A stretch of DNA of 64,000 nucleotides from Diphasiastrum complanatum (lineage: Eukaryota > Streptophyta > Lycopodiopsida > Lycopodiales > Lycopodiaceae): NCBI GenBank assembly GCA_029204225.1, contig CM055099.1, positions 60,641,449 to 60,705,448 of the forward strand. Direction: 5' to 3'. The notes beneath the pieces are model-generated. The model had not been told where the DNA came from, made no database searches, and saw only the letters and a list, made by a program, of their open reading frames with translations. The position numbers and the translations under genes are program-made. Below, in pieces: positions 19,633 to 32,261 of this stretch (positions are counted from its first letter, which is position 1; each line of letters begins with the position of its first letter).

Positions 19633-22600
19633 GCGTTTATAAGCTGCATCACGTCCACCTCTGCTGTTTTTTTTCTGAACGAAAAGCTCTGCAACATTTT
19701 CAAACGAGTATAGCTATGGATCAGCTACACATACAATGTTTCACAGGCATACAGAAACGACACTTGAGTCGTAACTCTGTTTCGATTGCTTATGAGCCTT
19801 AATAAACTTCATAGACATGCCGGATGAGACAGTCTTGGCTTGTGATTCACAGCCTTGTTTCACCCTTTTGAAGGCAAATTGTTCTATGCTCTCAAATCTG
19901 ATGTGGGCATTCCAGGTCTTTACCAGAGATTTCACTAATCCCGTGAAACGTACTTTGACCTTTTGAGCAGTCTTGCCTTTGCAAAAAGGGGAAATTAAAA
20001 TAAAGCCGACTCCATCGAAATGTACCACAGTGACACTGATGGATACCTCCAAAATAAAATCACCCCACCAGCCCCCAAAACCCTTGCCCAGGATCGCAGT
20101 CATATGACTGCACATTCTCAGTCATTTTCATAAAACTTGTCTCTTTTATTCTTTTATATCAAACTTACAAATTGACAACAATAATTTACCAACTCAAAAC
20201 GTGTGCCTCTGATTTGGAAACAAGAGTCTGTTGTCACTTCTAATGGCTTTTAATGGCTAAATGTAGTTTGGATGATATTCATTTTAAAATTTTGATAACA
20301 TTTTGGAGCTGAGAAACCTTTTGACGAGTGTTTACACAGAATGGAACGTTATGAACCCTGCTATGTTTCAATACATTTATCTTCCCACATGTGGTGAGTT
20401 GGTGTATAGGGCTTGAGTTGGGCTCGCCCACCCAAGTTCTATTCTCTAAGATCTCATGGCTTGATAATACCAAAGGGCATATTTTAATACATTTATGCTG
20501 TTTGCCAGCAAACGTTACTACGTTTGAAAAACTCTCTGAAGAATTCACAGTTTAAAAGGGTTTTGACAAAAAAACTAAAATTTTGATTCTGGGACTTGTT
20601 GCATTGCAAATTATTTTGAAACCTCAGATATTTTTTTCTGGCTCCCTTGTGGTGGATTTAAAAAATCTCTTACCTTCACGCGTCCATCCAAATCAATTTG
20701 AGCAGTCTGTCTGTACTAGCTGAGGGGACTGGTGAAAAGTTTCTTCACATAATTCAATGCAATTTTTACCCTTCGTTTTGTATGATCATTGTGAGAATAA
20801 CATGTGTAGCTGACAATAAAATGTTTCCACTTTTGACCTCGAAAATTACAGTGGTGCCTTTTAGATGTTGCAAACTACTTCCAAGCAAGGGCCCAGGGGG
20901 TAAAATTGCACAACATGTTGAGGAATGATCACGCTGACTCAGTTATGAGGACTTGTACCGTGAGGTGTGCTTTGTATTGTAGACTGATGTGGGCACTTTG
21001 TATCTCTATTTGTAAGGTGACAATATGGCAAAGTTGGCTTGATTTAGAGAACAATATAGACCTGCCTGCCAAAGAGCATTGCACTGAAAGCACTTGATGT
21101 CCAATACATTTGACAATGGATAACGTTAATATGGATCAATGAGGTATGCCATAATGAGGATGTGCCAGCTAGACGAGTCCTCTGATCCTATATGAGGGAT
21201 AAATTCTTTGTATCTTGGCTTCCCAATTTCTCATTTGCAAGGATTTTGTGGATCCTCTTATCTTCTCCTTTGTGTATGTTTTTGCTCCCTTTCCATGCTT
21301 TTCACCGTAAATGTTCTTGAAGCTCTGCCCTAACTCACAATACTTGTGATATGAACCTTGCTTGATAGGTGGAGGAGAAGCTTATGAGCAGTGTTAGCTA
21401 AGGTTGTGTGGTTGAGCTTTTGGAGTTTATAGTATCTTTTGCTTTTTGGCTGGAGTATGAAGAAGAGCAAAAAGAAGTAACAGAAGAAAAAGGAAAGAGA
21501 TGAAGAAGAAATAACTAGGAAAAGATAACTCTCTTTTCATTTTTGTAGTGGATAAGCATTTTGTAGCTTGATTTCTAATGCATAAACTCCTCATAATAGC
21601 TCCATATTGGATCCGTACATGCTAGAGATATAAGTAGAGGTTGTCCTCCATTGATGCAGTGGAGACAGTAAAAAGAGCAAGAACATTATCCTGATGCAAT
21701 GGAGGCAGTAAAAAGTGCAAGAACATTTACCTGAGAACTTAATGCTTTGATCAATTCATTATAGAGGCATTGATCCCTGTGGCAAAATATTGCAAAACCT
21801 AAACCTTTAGCTACTTATTGAGTCTGACAATTTTTGAAAGTTCCTAGACAGAAAATTGGTGGGTAGTGTCATCAGTGCTCCCAGTGAAATAAAGTAATTC
21901 TGTTAGTTTCAACCTGATGATGGTTATTTCGTGTTTAATCTCTTTTGAGATACCAAAGAATGAACATGCTTCTTACTAAAGGTACGTGTGCCACTCACTG
22001 AAAACTGGAAAAATTACATGACAAAATATTGGAGACATTGCAATGCCAAAGACACTTCTTGTAAATTTGGACTTCGACAATCCACAAAGTTTCCTTGTAC
22101 GTCTATCATACTATTTTGAGTATTACTATGCTTCCTGCCATAAATTGACCAAGTTCTTTGATTTGTTATCCTTCATGAAAAACAACAAATCATTGGTGCA
22201 TATTACATAAACTGCACATAAATTAGGGAATCTGAATACGAAGATTGGCCTGAACAGTTTTGCATAGTTCTGCCATAGAAGCATATAATAGAGAAAGGTC
22301 ACCTTCACCATTGTAAACATACTGTCCTCACCTTCAAATTTTTATGCATTGAGAGTGACTATTTTCACCCTGATTCTTTGCTGGCAATACATGCATAACA
22401 TTTAAAGTCCACTGACAATACGTGCATGACATCTAAAAGTCCAATTTTTTCAGGAACGTGTAATATTTCCAAAGGCGAATGGGTAATTGATCTGAAGGGT
22501 CCTCTTTACACAAATGCATCTTGTGCATTTATCCAGGAACATCAAAACTGTCTTAAAAATGGAAGGCCTGATCTTGGCTACATGAATTGGAGATGGAAAC

Positions 22601-25600
22601 CAGTAGAGTGCGATCTTCCCCCTTTCGATGGTCGTTTGTTTCTGAATATGATGACCCACAAGACGATGGCTTTTGCTGGTGATAGCATTGCTCGCAATCA
22701 CATGCAGTCACTTATTTGTGCTCTTTCACAGGTATTTACTTGATTTTGAATTCCCTATCAAGGTCTGTTTGAAGTATTGTGAAACAGAATGTCTAAATAT
22801 ATAGATGGAGCATTGCTAATAGCTAGATTTTCCAAATGAGCATGTGCACATGTTGGCACTGCGTGTCCAACAACGCCTCTGCTACTTTGTGTTATTGATA
22901 TGCCATTACAGGCTTTTGCTTCAGCATCAAACCTACACGTATAAGCAAATGAGATTTTTTTGACATTTGCCTTTTGTTTAAAAGCTTTTAAGATTGAAAT
23001 GAAGAAGCTTCTAACATAGATCTCTCTCTCTCTCTCTCTCTCATGCATTCAATGAAGCTTGTTAATGATGGTTTTACAAGCAAAATGTTTAGTTTTTGGT
23101 GAGTGTCTATCTTCATTTCTTTGCATGCTTGGTAACCTTTGGCTCTTCCTCTCTTTCTTTTCACTCTTCACTCTTCATTCTCTTTGTCGTCCTCTGCTTC
23201 ACACCTTTATTACCACAAGCATTGTTTTGTAGTTATAATCCAATTACAAATGTGAGGCTTTTTATTTTCTTTACCCCACGTTTTAGTTCAAATTCTTGTT
23301 TCAAAAGTAGTACTAATATATAAAGTTAAAGTGAAACAAAAAAGTGAATTTGTAAAGAAACAAGATCGAAGAATTCTCCTTGGCCAATAAAGTATAGTTG
23401 GGTTTGGAAGGTGGATGGTGGGAAAAATCTCCTATTCGTCAATTTTCACTAAGTAGTACAAAAATATAAAGTTAAAATGAAGCAAAAAATTGAATTTGTA
23501 AAGAAACAAGATCGAAGAATTCTCCTTGGCCAATGAAGTACAATTGGGTTTGGAAGGTGGATGGTTGGAAAAATCTCCTTAGTGTTTAATTTTCTTTCTG
23601 ACTTGGGCACGTAGATCTTGGAATGGTTTTTGGTTCTGTGGCAGATTGTCCTTATCTCGAAAGAAAGAAACATCTTCATATTCAATTACTACCAATTTTG
23701 GCCCCCCACCCCTCTCTTTCCATGCATGACACCTTTGTTTAAGTGTGCATACAAAACACTGGTTTTCCTTCTACCACCACACAACAATGAACATCTACCT
23801 CGAATGTTCAATGACTTTGTTTCATCTTACCACCTCTCATCTACCTTTCTTCTTAGGCTTTGCAATTTTCTGTTGATGCTAGTAGGCTGGGATAACTTCA
23901 TGATGTATCTCCATTTTTCAACTTTGTATTACTCTCATTGTAGACTTTCTTTTTGTCCCGTTAACTCTCTCGACTTGTGTAAAAGCTTCAGGTGCTGACA
24001 CAGAGATATGGGATGTTAAGGTCCCCGATTTGGAGCTTCGGATGTAGGACTATGCTAAGTGGCTCACAGTCCATGTCATGCACCTAATCGCACTGTCCAT
24101 GTCATGCACCTGATCGCACAATTATCATTCTAGGATATGAGTGGTTTTTTGATAAATTTGATACGTTAGGTAAGCTTGATGTAATTGTGTTTTATGATTG
24201 TAACACTGGAAATTTCCATCAAGAGCAATAGATAATGCAAGCTTTAAAATAGGAATTTATTGACGTTTTTCCTAAGTAGTTGCCGTATGGTTTACCACTT
24301 GCTTGGTGTGTGGACCATCAAATAGAATTTGTGCTCGATAGCCACCCCATTTTTCGACAACCGTATAGGTTTAATCATAAGGAACAGGGGGAAGTGGCTA
24401 GGCAAGTTGACGATCATCTTAGGATGGGGCATAGTAGGCAAAGTAAATCACCATGGGGAGTGCCCGTCCTTCTCAAGAATAAGAAAGATGGGTGGTTTCG
24501 GTTGTGCATGGATTAGAAAGGCCTAAATAAAGTTATCGTTAAAAATAAATACCCGCTCCCTAGAATGGATGATCTCATAGATCGATTAAGTGGAGCAAAA
24601 TTCTTCACGAAAATTGACCTTTGAACAAGATATCATCAAATACGGATACATCTGGAGACCAATTTCAGAGCATGGTTTGACCATTACGAGTTCTTAGTTT
24701 TACCTTTTGGTTTGACAATGCTCTAACTACTTCCCAACAGATGATGAACGATTTCTTTTGTCCTTTTTTGGGAAGATTTGTTGTGGTGTTTCTAGATGAC
24801 ATTTTGGTCTATATTAGACCACTAAAGAGCATGTAAAGCTTCTCGTCTCAAGGATTATAAGACAAGAGAAGCTTTTTGCAAAAAGAATCTAAGTGTAAAC
24901 TCTTAAAGAAAGAACTTCTTTGCCTTGGTCATAAGATTACCATGGATGGGATCAAAATTGACGATGAAAAGGTAAGATGGTAGTTGGATGGCCCATTGTT
25001 GAAACCGTATGTGAACTCAAGTCATTTTGAAAATTTGTTGTGTTCCTCCAAAAGTTTATTGAGGAATATTCGAAGATTGATGCCCCTCTTTATAATGTTT
25101 TAAAGGGAGTGAAAAGTCGAAAAGGTAGGCCTAGCCCTCCAATCAAGACTGAAAGAACTAATCAGACGGAAAGAACTAATTAGACAACATGCATGAGTCA
25201 GATTAGTGTGAGTCAGCAAGATGCATGCATACCATGCAGTAGGTATGAGGGCCAATAATGCCCACCCATGTAGTAGGTATGAGGGCCAATAATGCCCGCC
25301 CATGCAGAGACATGCATGACAGTGAGGAGCCATGCAGTCCTTTAGCAGTGGACTGGGACTCCTCATGCATTAGTAACCCCATGCATGCAGCATGATCAGT
25401 GAGTGTCTACCAACTGCCACTTACTGCATGCAAACCCACACTGGGCTAGGAGGGACATTCTATCAGGGAGTGCATTGGCTGGGTAGATTAGACTAACTTT
25501 GCCTTCCTTGTGGTTATGTTGTTCCTAACACTGGTATCCGAGCAAGCGGTTTTGCAGTCAGAAGGGAGGACCAACGCACCATTTCAGGGCAGGCAATTTT

Positions 25601-28600
25601 GTAGTCAAAAGGGAGGAGGACCAGCGCATTGCTTCCATCTGATCAGATGTTCAGCATTCTTCCCCTTGGGCATCACCTGTCCTCTTAGTTAAAAAGAGAG
25701 AACGGTCAATGCATTTATGTGTAGACTACAGAGCATTAAATAAGGTCACAATTAAGAATAAAGACGAGCTGTTTGATCAGCTCGACGGGGCCAGATATTT
25801 TAGTAAAATAGATCTATGTTCGGGGTATCATCAAGTCTGTATTAAGGCAGAAGATGTTCCAAAAACAGCTTTCAAAACTTGTCACGGTTAATATGAGTTT
25901 AAGGCAATGCCGTTTGGGCTCACCGACGCTCTGACAACTTTTATGATTTTGATGAACAATGTTCTTCGGCCATATTTAGGGAAATTTGTGGTTGTTTTTC
26001 TAGATGATATTTTAGTTTACAAAAGAACGAAAAAAGAGCATTTGGCTCACCTCAGAAAGGTGCTCTGTTTGCTCAAAAAGCATAAGCTATTAGCAAAGAA
26101 ACCTAAATGTGAGTGTTTTACTGAAGAAGTGGTATATTTGGGCCATATTATCTCGAAAGATGAAATGGATCCAAATAAGGTCAAAGCCATTTTCAGCTGG
26201 CCTAGACCAAGCAGTATTTCAGAAGTTCAGGTTTTTCTTGGCCTTTCGGGATACTATAGACGATTATGCTCAGATAGCGGTTCCCATGACAAATCTTCTT
26301 AAGGGGAAGGGATAGGAGTTCGCCTTGGGGCCAGACAACAGGAGAGTTTTGATGTTCTCAAAACAACATTGGTTACAACACCAATACTAAAAGTTGTAGA
26401 CCCAAATCAACCTTTTGTGGTCGAAACATATGCTAGTGGCTTTGCAGTAGGTGCGGTGTTGAACCAAAATGGACGACCAATAACGTTCAAAAGTAAGAAG
26501 CTCGAACTTGCTTAGACTAGATACATCACTTACGAGAAGGAGCTCTGTTCAATAATTCATGTCCTTAAGACTTGGCGGCACTATTTGTATGGTGCTAGTT
26601 TCGAGATCCTGATCAGGGAAAATTCAATATAGTGGCAGATGCTCTTAGCAAAATGCCAATGGTAGACGAGTTTAGTTTTACTCAGATTTGTAATGAGTTA
26701 CTTAAGTCCTTGAGGGGGAAATGCATGAGTGATTGGTATTTCTCCATAGTCTGGAAAACGGTCCAGAACAGAGATGTATAGACTTCTGAACCAGTTCCTA
26801 GGCTTGGGGTTCATCGAAATATACGACAGGTTTCATTGAGGATAAGGGTCCAAGCATATGCCAGATTGCATTGAGGATTCTGAGTCTGTAGACCCCAATC
26901 ATACCATTACGGTTGGGGGATCTAGTTCTCGAGGATTCAAATGGAAACAATATTTCATTCAAGATGAGTATCTACGTACAGAAACAAAATTTGTGTTCCC
27001 GACTTAGAGGATTTTGGGCGCCAAGTATTATATGAATGTCATGAAAAGCCCTAGTGCGGGACACCCAGGAATACAAAAGACCTATGAGCTTCTTCGTAGG
27101 ATTTCCAGCAATATGTATGTATATATGTGTGTGTGTGTGTGTGTATACATATATATTTGAAATGAAATCATACGAAACCATGTTGAACCACAACAAACCA
27201 ACAAATGTGGCTGGCCAAAGTTGGTACTCATTGGGCCTATTGTTCAGCTGTATGTGTGAGCTTTACACCTCCAGGATTTTTCATCTAATGCACTCATATC
27301 TTGTTGAGCTACTTAATGTTCTTGTAGCAACCTCCGAGAATTGTTAAGCTCAAGCTCCACGGCGATGGGGGACTTGTGGCTCAAAGTTCTTGAAGCTCTG
27401 ACTCGCAAGGTTATTGTGATATGCATACTTAATAAAAGTTGGATGGTGTTCTATATGGCTTTTTTGAGCAACAAGGAATTGATGAAGTAGATGTAGCGTG
27501 CTTTATCTTTTCATACGGTTTTCTTCAAAAATTTTGAATCAGAATACAAATTTTTTTTCATGGAAAAGTCTTCTTAAGTAAATTTATCTGCTTCTTAAAC
27601 TGTCCATGTGGGAAATCATAAATTTTTAATCCCTTTCATAAACAAAAAGATTTTCTTATTACGTGTACAAAAATTGCTTAGTTGAGTACATAATCTTACC
27701 ACTACTTTTTTAAATTTTCCTTACAACTAATTGTACAATAAAATTTTGCTTGAACTTTCACTTTAGCAAATAGCTTTCCGACACCTTGATTGGTGGTTTT
27801 ATTCATTATTTTTAGTTAATTTTTGCTCTAACTGGTTTGTGTAACTTCTGAAATGATCTTGACCATTGGCCCAGAGCCTCTCTGAGAGAGATGTTGACCT
27901 CAAGACAACAATTGCTGAATTTTGTATATTGACCGAACCAAGAATGTGAGGCGCCTGTGAACACATTCTTCTTTGATTCATATGGACTGTAATTTCTGTT
28001 TTATTCTCCACCTCTGCAAGAACACAGAAAATGCTGAGCAAATCCTTTCATATATTGCTGGCGAAATCTTCCATTTGATAGCAGTTTTGTAGCATTTTAC
28101 TGTCAACAATGAAAGGCCTTAACTTTTCCTTTGTCAGTACTTTGAACACACTTCTCGTGGAAATTTTCTAAAGGATTCTGACCCAAGTAGCAAACTTTTG
28201 CTGTTATAAAACTTTATTTTTCTGTGACGTGGTGCTTGAAATCCTGAGTTGCTAGTTTATAGTTTTCAACCCAGATGATGAGATATAGCAGAGATTCAAG
28301 TCTGCTACGTAACCTGTTTCTCTGATTGCAGATTGAATCTCCTCAAAATCTGTACCGCGATGCTGAGGACAAATTCTTGACATGGAATTTTCCTTCTTAC
28401 AACTTCACTTTGGCAATACTATGGTCACCTTATCTTGTTAAGAAAACAGAAGACGCATACAAGAATGTACCTGAAGGTGTCACAAAGCTGTTCCTGGATG
28501 TTGTTGATGATGCGTGGGTGAGTTCTTTACCTCAATATGACTATGTGGTCTTATCTTCAGGGCAATGGTACTTCAAGCCAGGAGTTTATATCATAGGTGG

Positions 28601-29093
28601 TGAAATTGTAGGTTGCCATTACTGTCCTGGTATGAACATCAGTCAAGTCGGGTTTTTCTTTGCCTATGAGGCTGCATTACATTCAGTCTACAAGAATATT
28701 ATCTCAACACCCCAATATAAGGGCACGACCATCCTGCGGACTATATCACCAGATCATTTTGAGAATGGTACATGGTCTACTGGGGGAACTTGCTTGCGGA
28801 CTGTACCTTTCATGAATCATAGTATGGATGGAATTAACGCCCTAATGCGAGACAGTCAGCTAAAAGTTCTCAACAATGTCTCTGCAAACGAACCTGCTCA
28901 CGCACCAAAATTGAAACTGCTAGACATAACTTACAGTGCATTGATGCGGCCTGATGGTCATCCAGGGCCTTATCGGTATCCATTTCCCTTCTCCAATGGC
29001 AAATCTGGCCATGTGCAAAATGATTGTTTGCACTGGTGTCTTCCAGGACCAATAGATACTTGGAATGAAATGCTTTTATGGATACTCAAATAG
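19220..29093 (+). CDS. TBL/DUF231 family polysaccharide O-acetyltransferase-like protein (three exons)
   Basis: Exons 19220-19451, 22454-22731 and 28332-29093 join in frame (phase 1, then phase 0) to give 423 residues. The family consists of Golgi type II membrane proteins that O-acetylate cell-wall polysaccharides. Residues about 23-40 form a signal anchor. The TBL domain starts at CNISKGEWV. The catalytic GDS is at residues 153-155 (FAGDSIARN). The second conserved motif, [10 protein letters not shown], is at 401-410 with Asp401 and His404 as the expected triad partners. [13 protein letters not shown] and [11 protein letters not shown] also fit the family. Sequence features resemble the AXY4/TBL19-27 clade that acts on xyloglucan, but the substrate is inferred. 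No stop, frameshift or missing catalytic residue was seen. Introns of about 3.0 and 5.6 kb are long, and the second carries retrotransposon debris. The start is the first ATG giving a short cytosolic tail before the anchor. Confidence 0.92.
19558..19629. repeat. (GA)36 microsatellite in TBL intron 1
   Basis: About 72 bases of GA, roughly 105 bases after the exon 1 donor. Confidence 0.97.
21652..21731. repeat. 40-bp tandem duplication in TBL intron 1
   Basis: TGATGCARTGGAGRCAGTAA at 21652 and 21692, each ending in GCAAGAACATT. Confidence 0.88.
22454..22731 (+). CDS. TBL gene exon 2 (GDS motif)
   Basis: The acceptor TTTTTTCAG|GAACG restores the Gly-Thr-Cys junction in frame with exon 1; the donor is TCACAG|GTATTT. 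It holds residues 78-170, including the serine nucleophile motif. Confidence 0.92.
23306..23597. repeat. 146-bp tandem duplication in TBL intron 2
   Basis: Units start AGTAGTAC at 23306 and 23452 and share TTGTAAAGAAACAAGATCG, TCTCCTTGGCCAAT and TTTGGAAGGTGGATGG. Identity is high, with a few substitutions. Confidence 0.9.
24002..25108 (+). pseudogene. Ty3/gypsy relic 1 (protease end to RT) inside TBL intron 2
   Basis: Reading across frames gives a retropepsin C-terminal strand (IIILGYEWF), then the pre-RT box and [61 protein letters not shown] and [29 protein letters not shown] follows. At least five stop codons and several frame changes are present. The aspartates of the RT active site (LDD) survive. 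It is in the same orientation as the host gene and ends abruptly at about 25108. Confidence 0.85.
25109..25530 (+). repeat. Probable LTR fragment interrupting the gypsy relics
   Basis: The segment ends in CCTAACA. After one further base comes TGGTATCCGAGC (25532-25543), a plausible variant of the Met-tRNA primer-binding site. An internal direct repeat (GTAGGTATGAGGGCCAATAA) occurs at about 25241 and 25272. After the primer site, a second near-duplicate block around 25546-25640 repeats TTTTGYAGTCARAAGGGAGG. No matching second LTR or target duplication was found, so the left border is uncertain. Confidence 0.5.
25690..27100 (+). pseudogene. Ty3/gypsy relic 2 (RT, RNase H, start of integrase) inside TBL intron 2
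   Basis: RT starts mid-domain: [41 protein letters not shown] and [11 protein letters not shown]. It continues to [18 protein letters not shown] and [10 protein letters not shown]. After a frame change near 26300, RNase H ([32 protein letters not shown]) and [16 protein letters not shown] follow. Near 27010-27110 the integrase HHCC region ([21 protein letters not shown]) appears in mixed frames. It is a different copy from relic 1, because both contain the LDD region. Confidence 0.87.
27126..27160. repeat. (TG)n with TATA flank
   Basis: About nine TG units followed by TATACATATATAT, directly after the gypsy relic. Confidence 0.9.
28332..29093 (+). CDS. TBL gene exon 3 (DxxH motif and stop)
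   Basis: The acceptor CTGATTGCAG|ATTGAATC is in phase 0. It codes for residues 171-423, with six possible N-glycosylation sequons (for example NFT, NIS, NGT, NHS, NVS), fitting a luminal domain. It ends at TAG 29091-29093. Confidence 0.93.
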   Translation: MESPQNLYRDAEDKFLTWNFPSYNFTLAILWSPYLVKKTEDAYKNVPEGVTKLFLDVVDDAWVSSLPQYDYVVLSSGQWYFKPGVYIIGGEIVGCHYCPGMNISQVGFFFAYEAALHSVYKNIISTPQYKGTTILRTISPDHFENGTWSTGGTCLRTVPFMNHSMDGINALMRDSQLKVLNNVSANEPAHAPKLKLLDITYSALMRPDGHPGPYRYPFPFSNGKSGHVQNDCLHWCLPGPIDTWNEMLLWILK

Positions 29094-30239
29094 TGGGTGG
29101 AGTAGAGAACACTTTCCATGGCTTTCTCGTCTACATTCACCAGGATTGAAAGGCATCAGTTCTCAGTAAGCTTTACCTGAATGAATATGCAATTTTTTAT
29201 CCTGCCCACCCAGGTGTTGTTTGGATACTTAATGCTCTATTCAAAGCATGATCTATATTGTAATAGCTTTTGCATGTACAAGACATATTTTTTCTGCTGT
29301 GGTGGCAGTGCCCACAGCCCAAAACCTAAAATTGCAAATTTTACTGGTCAGTCCAAAGCAGGCCTTGATTGAGCTGCTATTATTGTTCTCAGCATGCAGC
29401 AATGCAATTGGAGTTATATCATCCGGAGCTTGACATGTTTAGCTTGAGAGAATAACAGACATGACTTGCTGTAGCAAAGTTTTGTCTTCAGCAATCCATA
29501 TGGACATTGACTGGAAACTATTCTGGATCCAACATCAGAAAGAGAACATATCTCCCGACGATTTGTAAGACTACTTGGATTTGGTGACTATTCTGAATTT
29601 AGGAGAGGCAAGAAAATTCTCTCATCAGCTATGCATACCCTTCAGCCTACTTTCTCAACTTCCATCATTGGGTCACTAGTTCTACTCTTGCCTCCACTTC
29701 ACCACTTCCTTCAATCTCTTAATCAATATGCTAGGCTCAACTTACGACTGTGATTTCATTCAACTTTTTGCAAGTAGCGAGGGAGGAAAACTTGACACTT
29801 GTCATTCTAGGAACTTATGCATAAGAACTCCGAAATATTTCGTTTAAAGCACATGCACTCTATTTAACACAAGGTTGTGGTCTATGCCTTGCCATAACGG
29901 TGAAATTGTGGGATTGAAAAAAAAAAACATCTAGTAAATTTTTCTCTTTTCTTTGAGATTCAGTCAAATGCACTAGGTTTTTTCATGATTGTGATATCAT
30001 GAGATTCATTCGTTTTTTTAACATTTTAAGCTGCAAGAGGCTATGCTATTGAAATCACTACCACAAAACTAGTTAAATTTTTTTACAATTGTAAAACTAA
30101 GATTGCATATTGGGATTTAAAAAGACTAAGAATTGTGTATGAAATGATTTTGCCAATAAATAGGTGATCTTCATTTGATGAGAATTTTTTACAATAGATT
30201 TCATATTTTGATCATGAAATATGTCATTTTGGATTTGGC

Positions 30240-30410
30240 AAGGATTCAAGAATATCTGCGATCAATATTCACAATAATTACGATTAGTATTCAGAATGTT
30301 TTAGTATTCACGATCATATTCACAATAATCATGATCAATTCTCAAGATATTTATTTTTCAATATTTACAATTTTAAATAATCGTCACCATTCATCAATTG
30401 GGTAACTTTA
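30240..30410 (-). repeat. Inverted relative of the 57.3-kb 21-bp repeat
   Basis: Words such as GCGATCAATATTCACAAT, ATTAGTATTCAGAATG and TATTCACGATCATATTCAC are reverse complements of the GAATATTGATCGTGAA-type units at 57325-57440. Units are degenerate and not all 21 bp. Confidence 0.55.
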
Positions 30411-31347
30411 TCTCTGAAGAGTTGATTAACTTTTCATCCAATATATGGAAGACATTTTGTATACATCTTGCAAAAGAAGATATTATTAGAAACATTAAAA
30501 ATATATGGTCAAAGAAATTATCAAAATATATTGTCGTTTGTCATCTTTTTTCATTCAAGCATGCGGGAGTACAATAAGAAGAATAAACTAGAACATCGTG
30601 GAATAAAACATGCATAAGCTTTCAAGTCTTTTTTTTATAAATGTGATTATGTTCACAATTGAGCATGCAATAGCCAAATAAATTTGTTTGCTTTTGTTCA
30701 TGCATGCAAGCTAAGTTTTGTTTTACATGTATGCACACTCACTTTCATGTTGGGTAATTGCACCCGCCCATCAAAATCCAAATCTTAAAAGAGGAGTCTC
30801 GGTCACCACCATTTATCTTAAAAGAAGAGTTTCGGCCGCTATCATTTATCTTTTAACATTGATTTTTTTCAAATTTCATTGATCAACCTCAACACATGGT
30901 ATTGCCTTTGCAAAGGCAAGGCCAAAAAAGTAAATCATGTCATTTTTATTTGCATCTTTAAAGGGTATGTGCTTAGCCATATAACTGTTTATATATTATA
31001 AAGGTAAAAGATCCTTCCAATCATGATGCATGCTATTATTGAAGGAAAGAATCTAAAAAAGAAACATGATAAAACGAAAAACTATGGTGCAATGCATTGT
31101 TCTATGACCATGCTTTTAGTTGTCATGAATGGCAAATGCATGTGGTAGATCTTAAAACTATAAATTGGAACCAAAGGTATTATAGTCGACTATAAATCTC
31201 CTCATTCACCATACTTGGTGCAAAAAGACCAACAGTTGCGTTTACACTACCCACGTAAAATCAGTTTTGACATGTTTGTGAAGGAATTGGAAGAGCCTCA
31301 CAGAATGGAATCTATGGGGCAAAATCTTTTTATGTGAAATTTTTTGA

Positions 31348-31382
31348 TGTGCACCTTCCAAGTGCCAAAAGATGCATGTAAA
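31348..31382. repeat. Dispersed inverted motif, copy 3
   Basis: TGTGCACCTTCCAAGTGCC...AAAAGATGCATGTAAAA, matching the motif copies at 15866 and 17648. A GC-rich stretch with GGGCGG follows about 90 bases later. Confidence 0.55.
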
Positions 31383-32261
31383 AAAATTGAAGGCAAAAAA
31401 AGAGAAAAAAAGAACAAGGTAGACACAGAATTTATGGGAAGGAAGAAGCGCCCCCTCTGGTAGTGCCAGGACGCCCTTCTTGGGCGGACCCCCCCTTTCT
31501 AAAAATAGTCAAAGCAAGGACATTGAAGATCACCACCCAAAACCAAAAGCCAATCATCAAATGACCTCATCATAGACTTGTCACTTGTCATATTTTTTCA
31601 TTTAAGTATGCGAGATCACAATAAGAAGAACAAGAAACTAGTACATTGTGGAATCAAGCCCACATCAAAGTCCTATTTCCATATGTGATTATTATAATAT
31701 GCACCTTCAAGATCAAGCATGCAATAGCCAAATTAATTTGTTCGCTTTTTTTTTTTTATTGCATGCATGCTATGTTCTTTTTTTCATGTGTGAAGGCTCA
31801 CTTTCATGTTGGGTAATTCAGCTTTCCACCAAAGTTCAAACTTCAAAAATGGAGACGACCACCACCATATATCCCTTAACATTAACTTTTTTTCAAACTC
31901 CATTGACCAACCTCAACACACAGTATAATAGCCTTTGCAAGGCAATGCCAAAAATAAAATTCTATATTGGGTTGACTTAATGTAAACTCATTTCCCATCT
32001 ACTATATGAAGGGACATGACTACATATGGATTGTGTTCAGCCATAGATCTGTAGCTCGATCAATAATGAATGCATATGATCATAGTGGTTCTTAGCTTGT
32101 TTTTCTATTACACACTACTTTCAAACAAGTAGCAAAAACAAAACATGAATGAAAGAAATATTAAGGAGAACAACATTGAAAGTATTATTAAATTTCAATT
32201 GAAGATAAAAATAGGTGGAGGAAAGTATTTTTATTTGTGAGTGTCTTGTTTTTAAAATTAT

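Larger units (their letters stand above)
29094..32261. other. AT-rich intergenic sequence downstream of the TBL gene
   Basis: The first few hundred bases probably hold the TBL 3' untranslated region. The rest is AT-rich without coding features. It contains a segment related to the 57-kb minisatellite (30240-30410), a third copy of the GCACCTT motif (31348) and a GC-rich patch at 31445-31495. Duplicated words around 30560-30730 and 31590-31800 (ATCACAATAAGAAGAA, GATCAAGCATGCAATAGCCAA) indicate two related copies of one unknown repeat. Confidence 0.45.
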
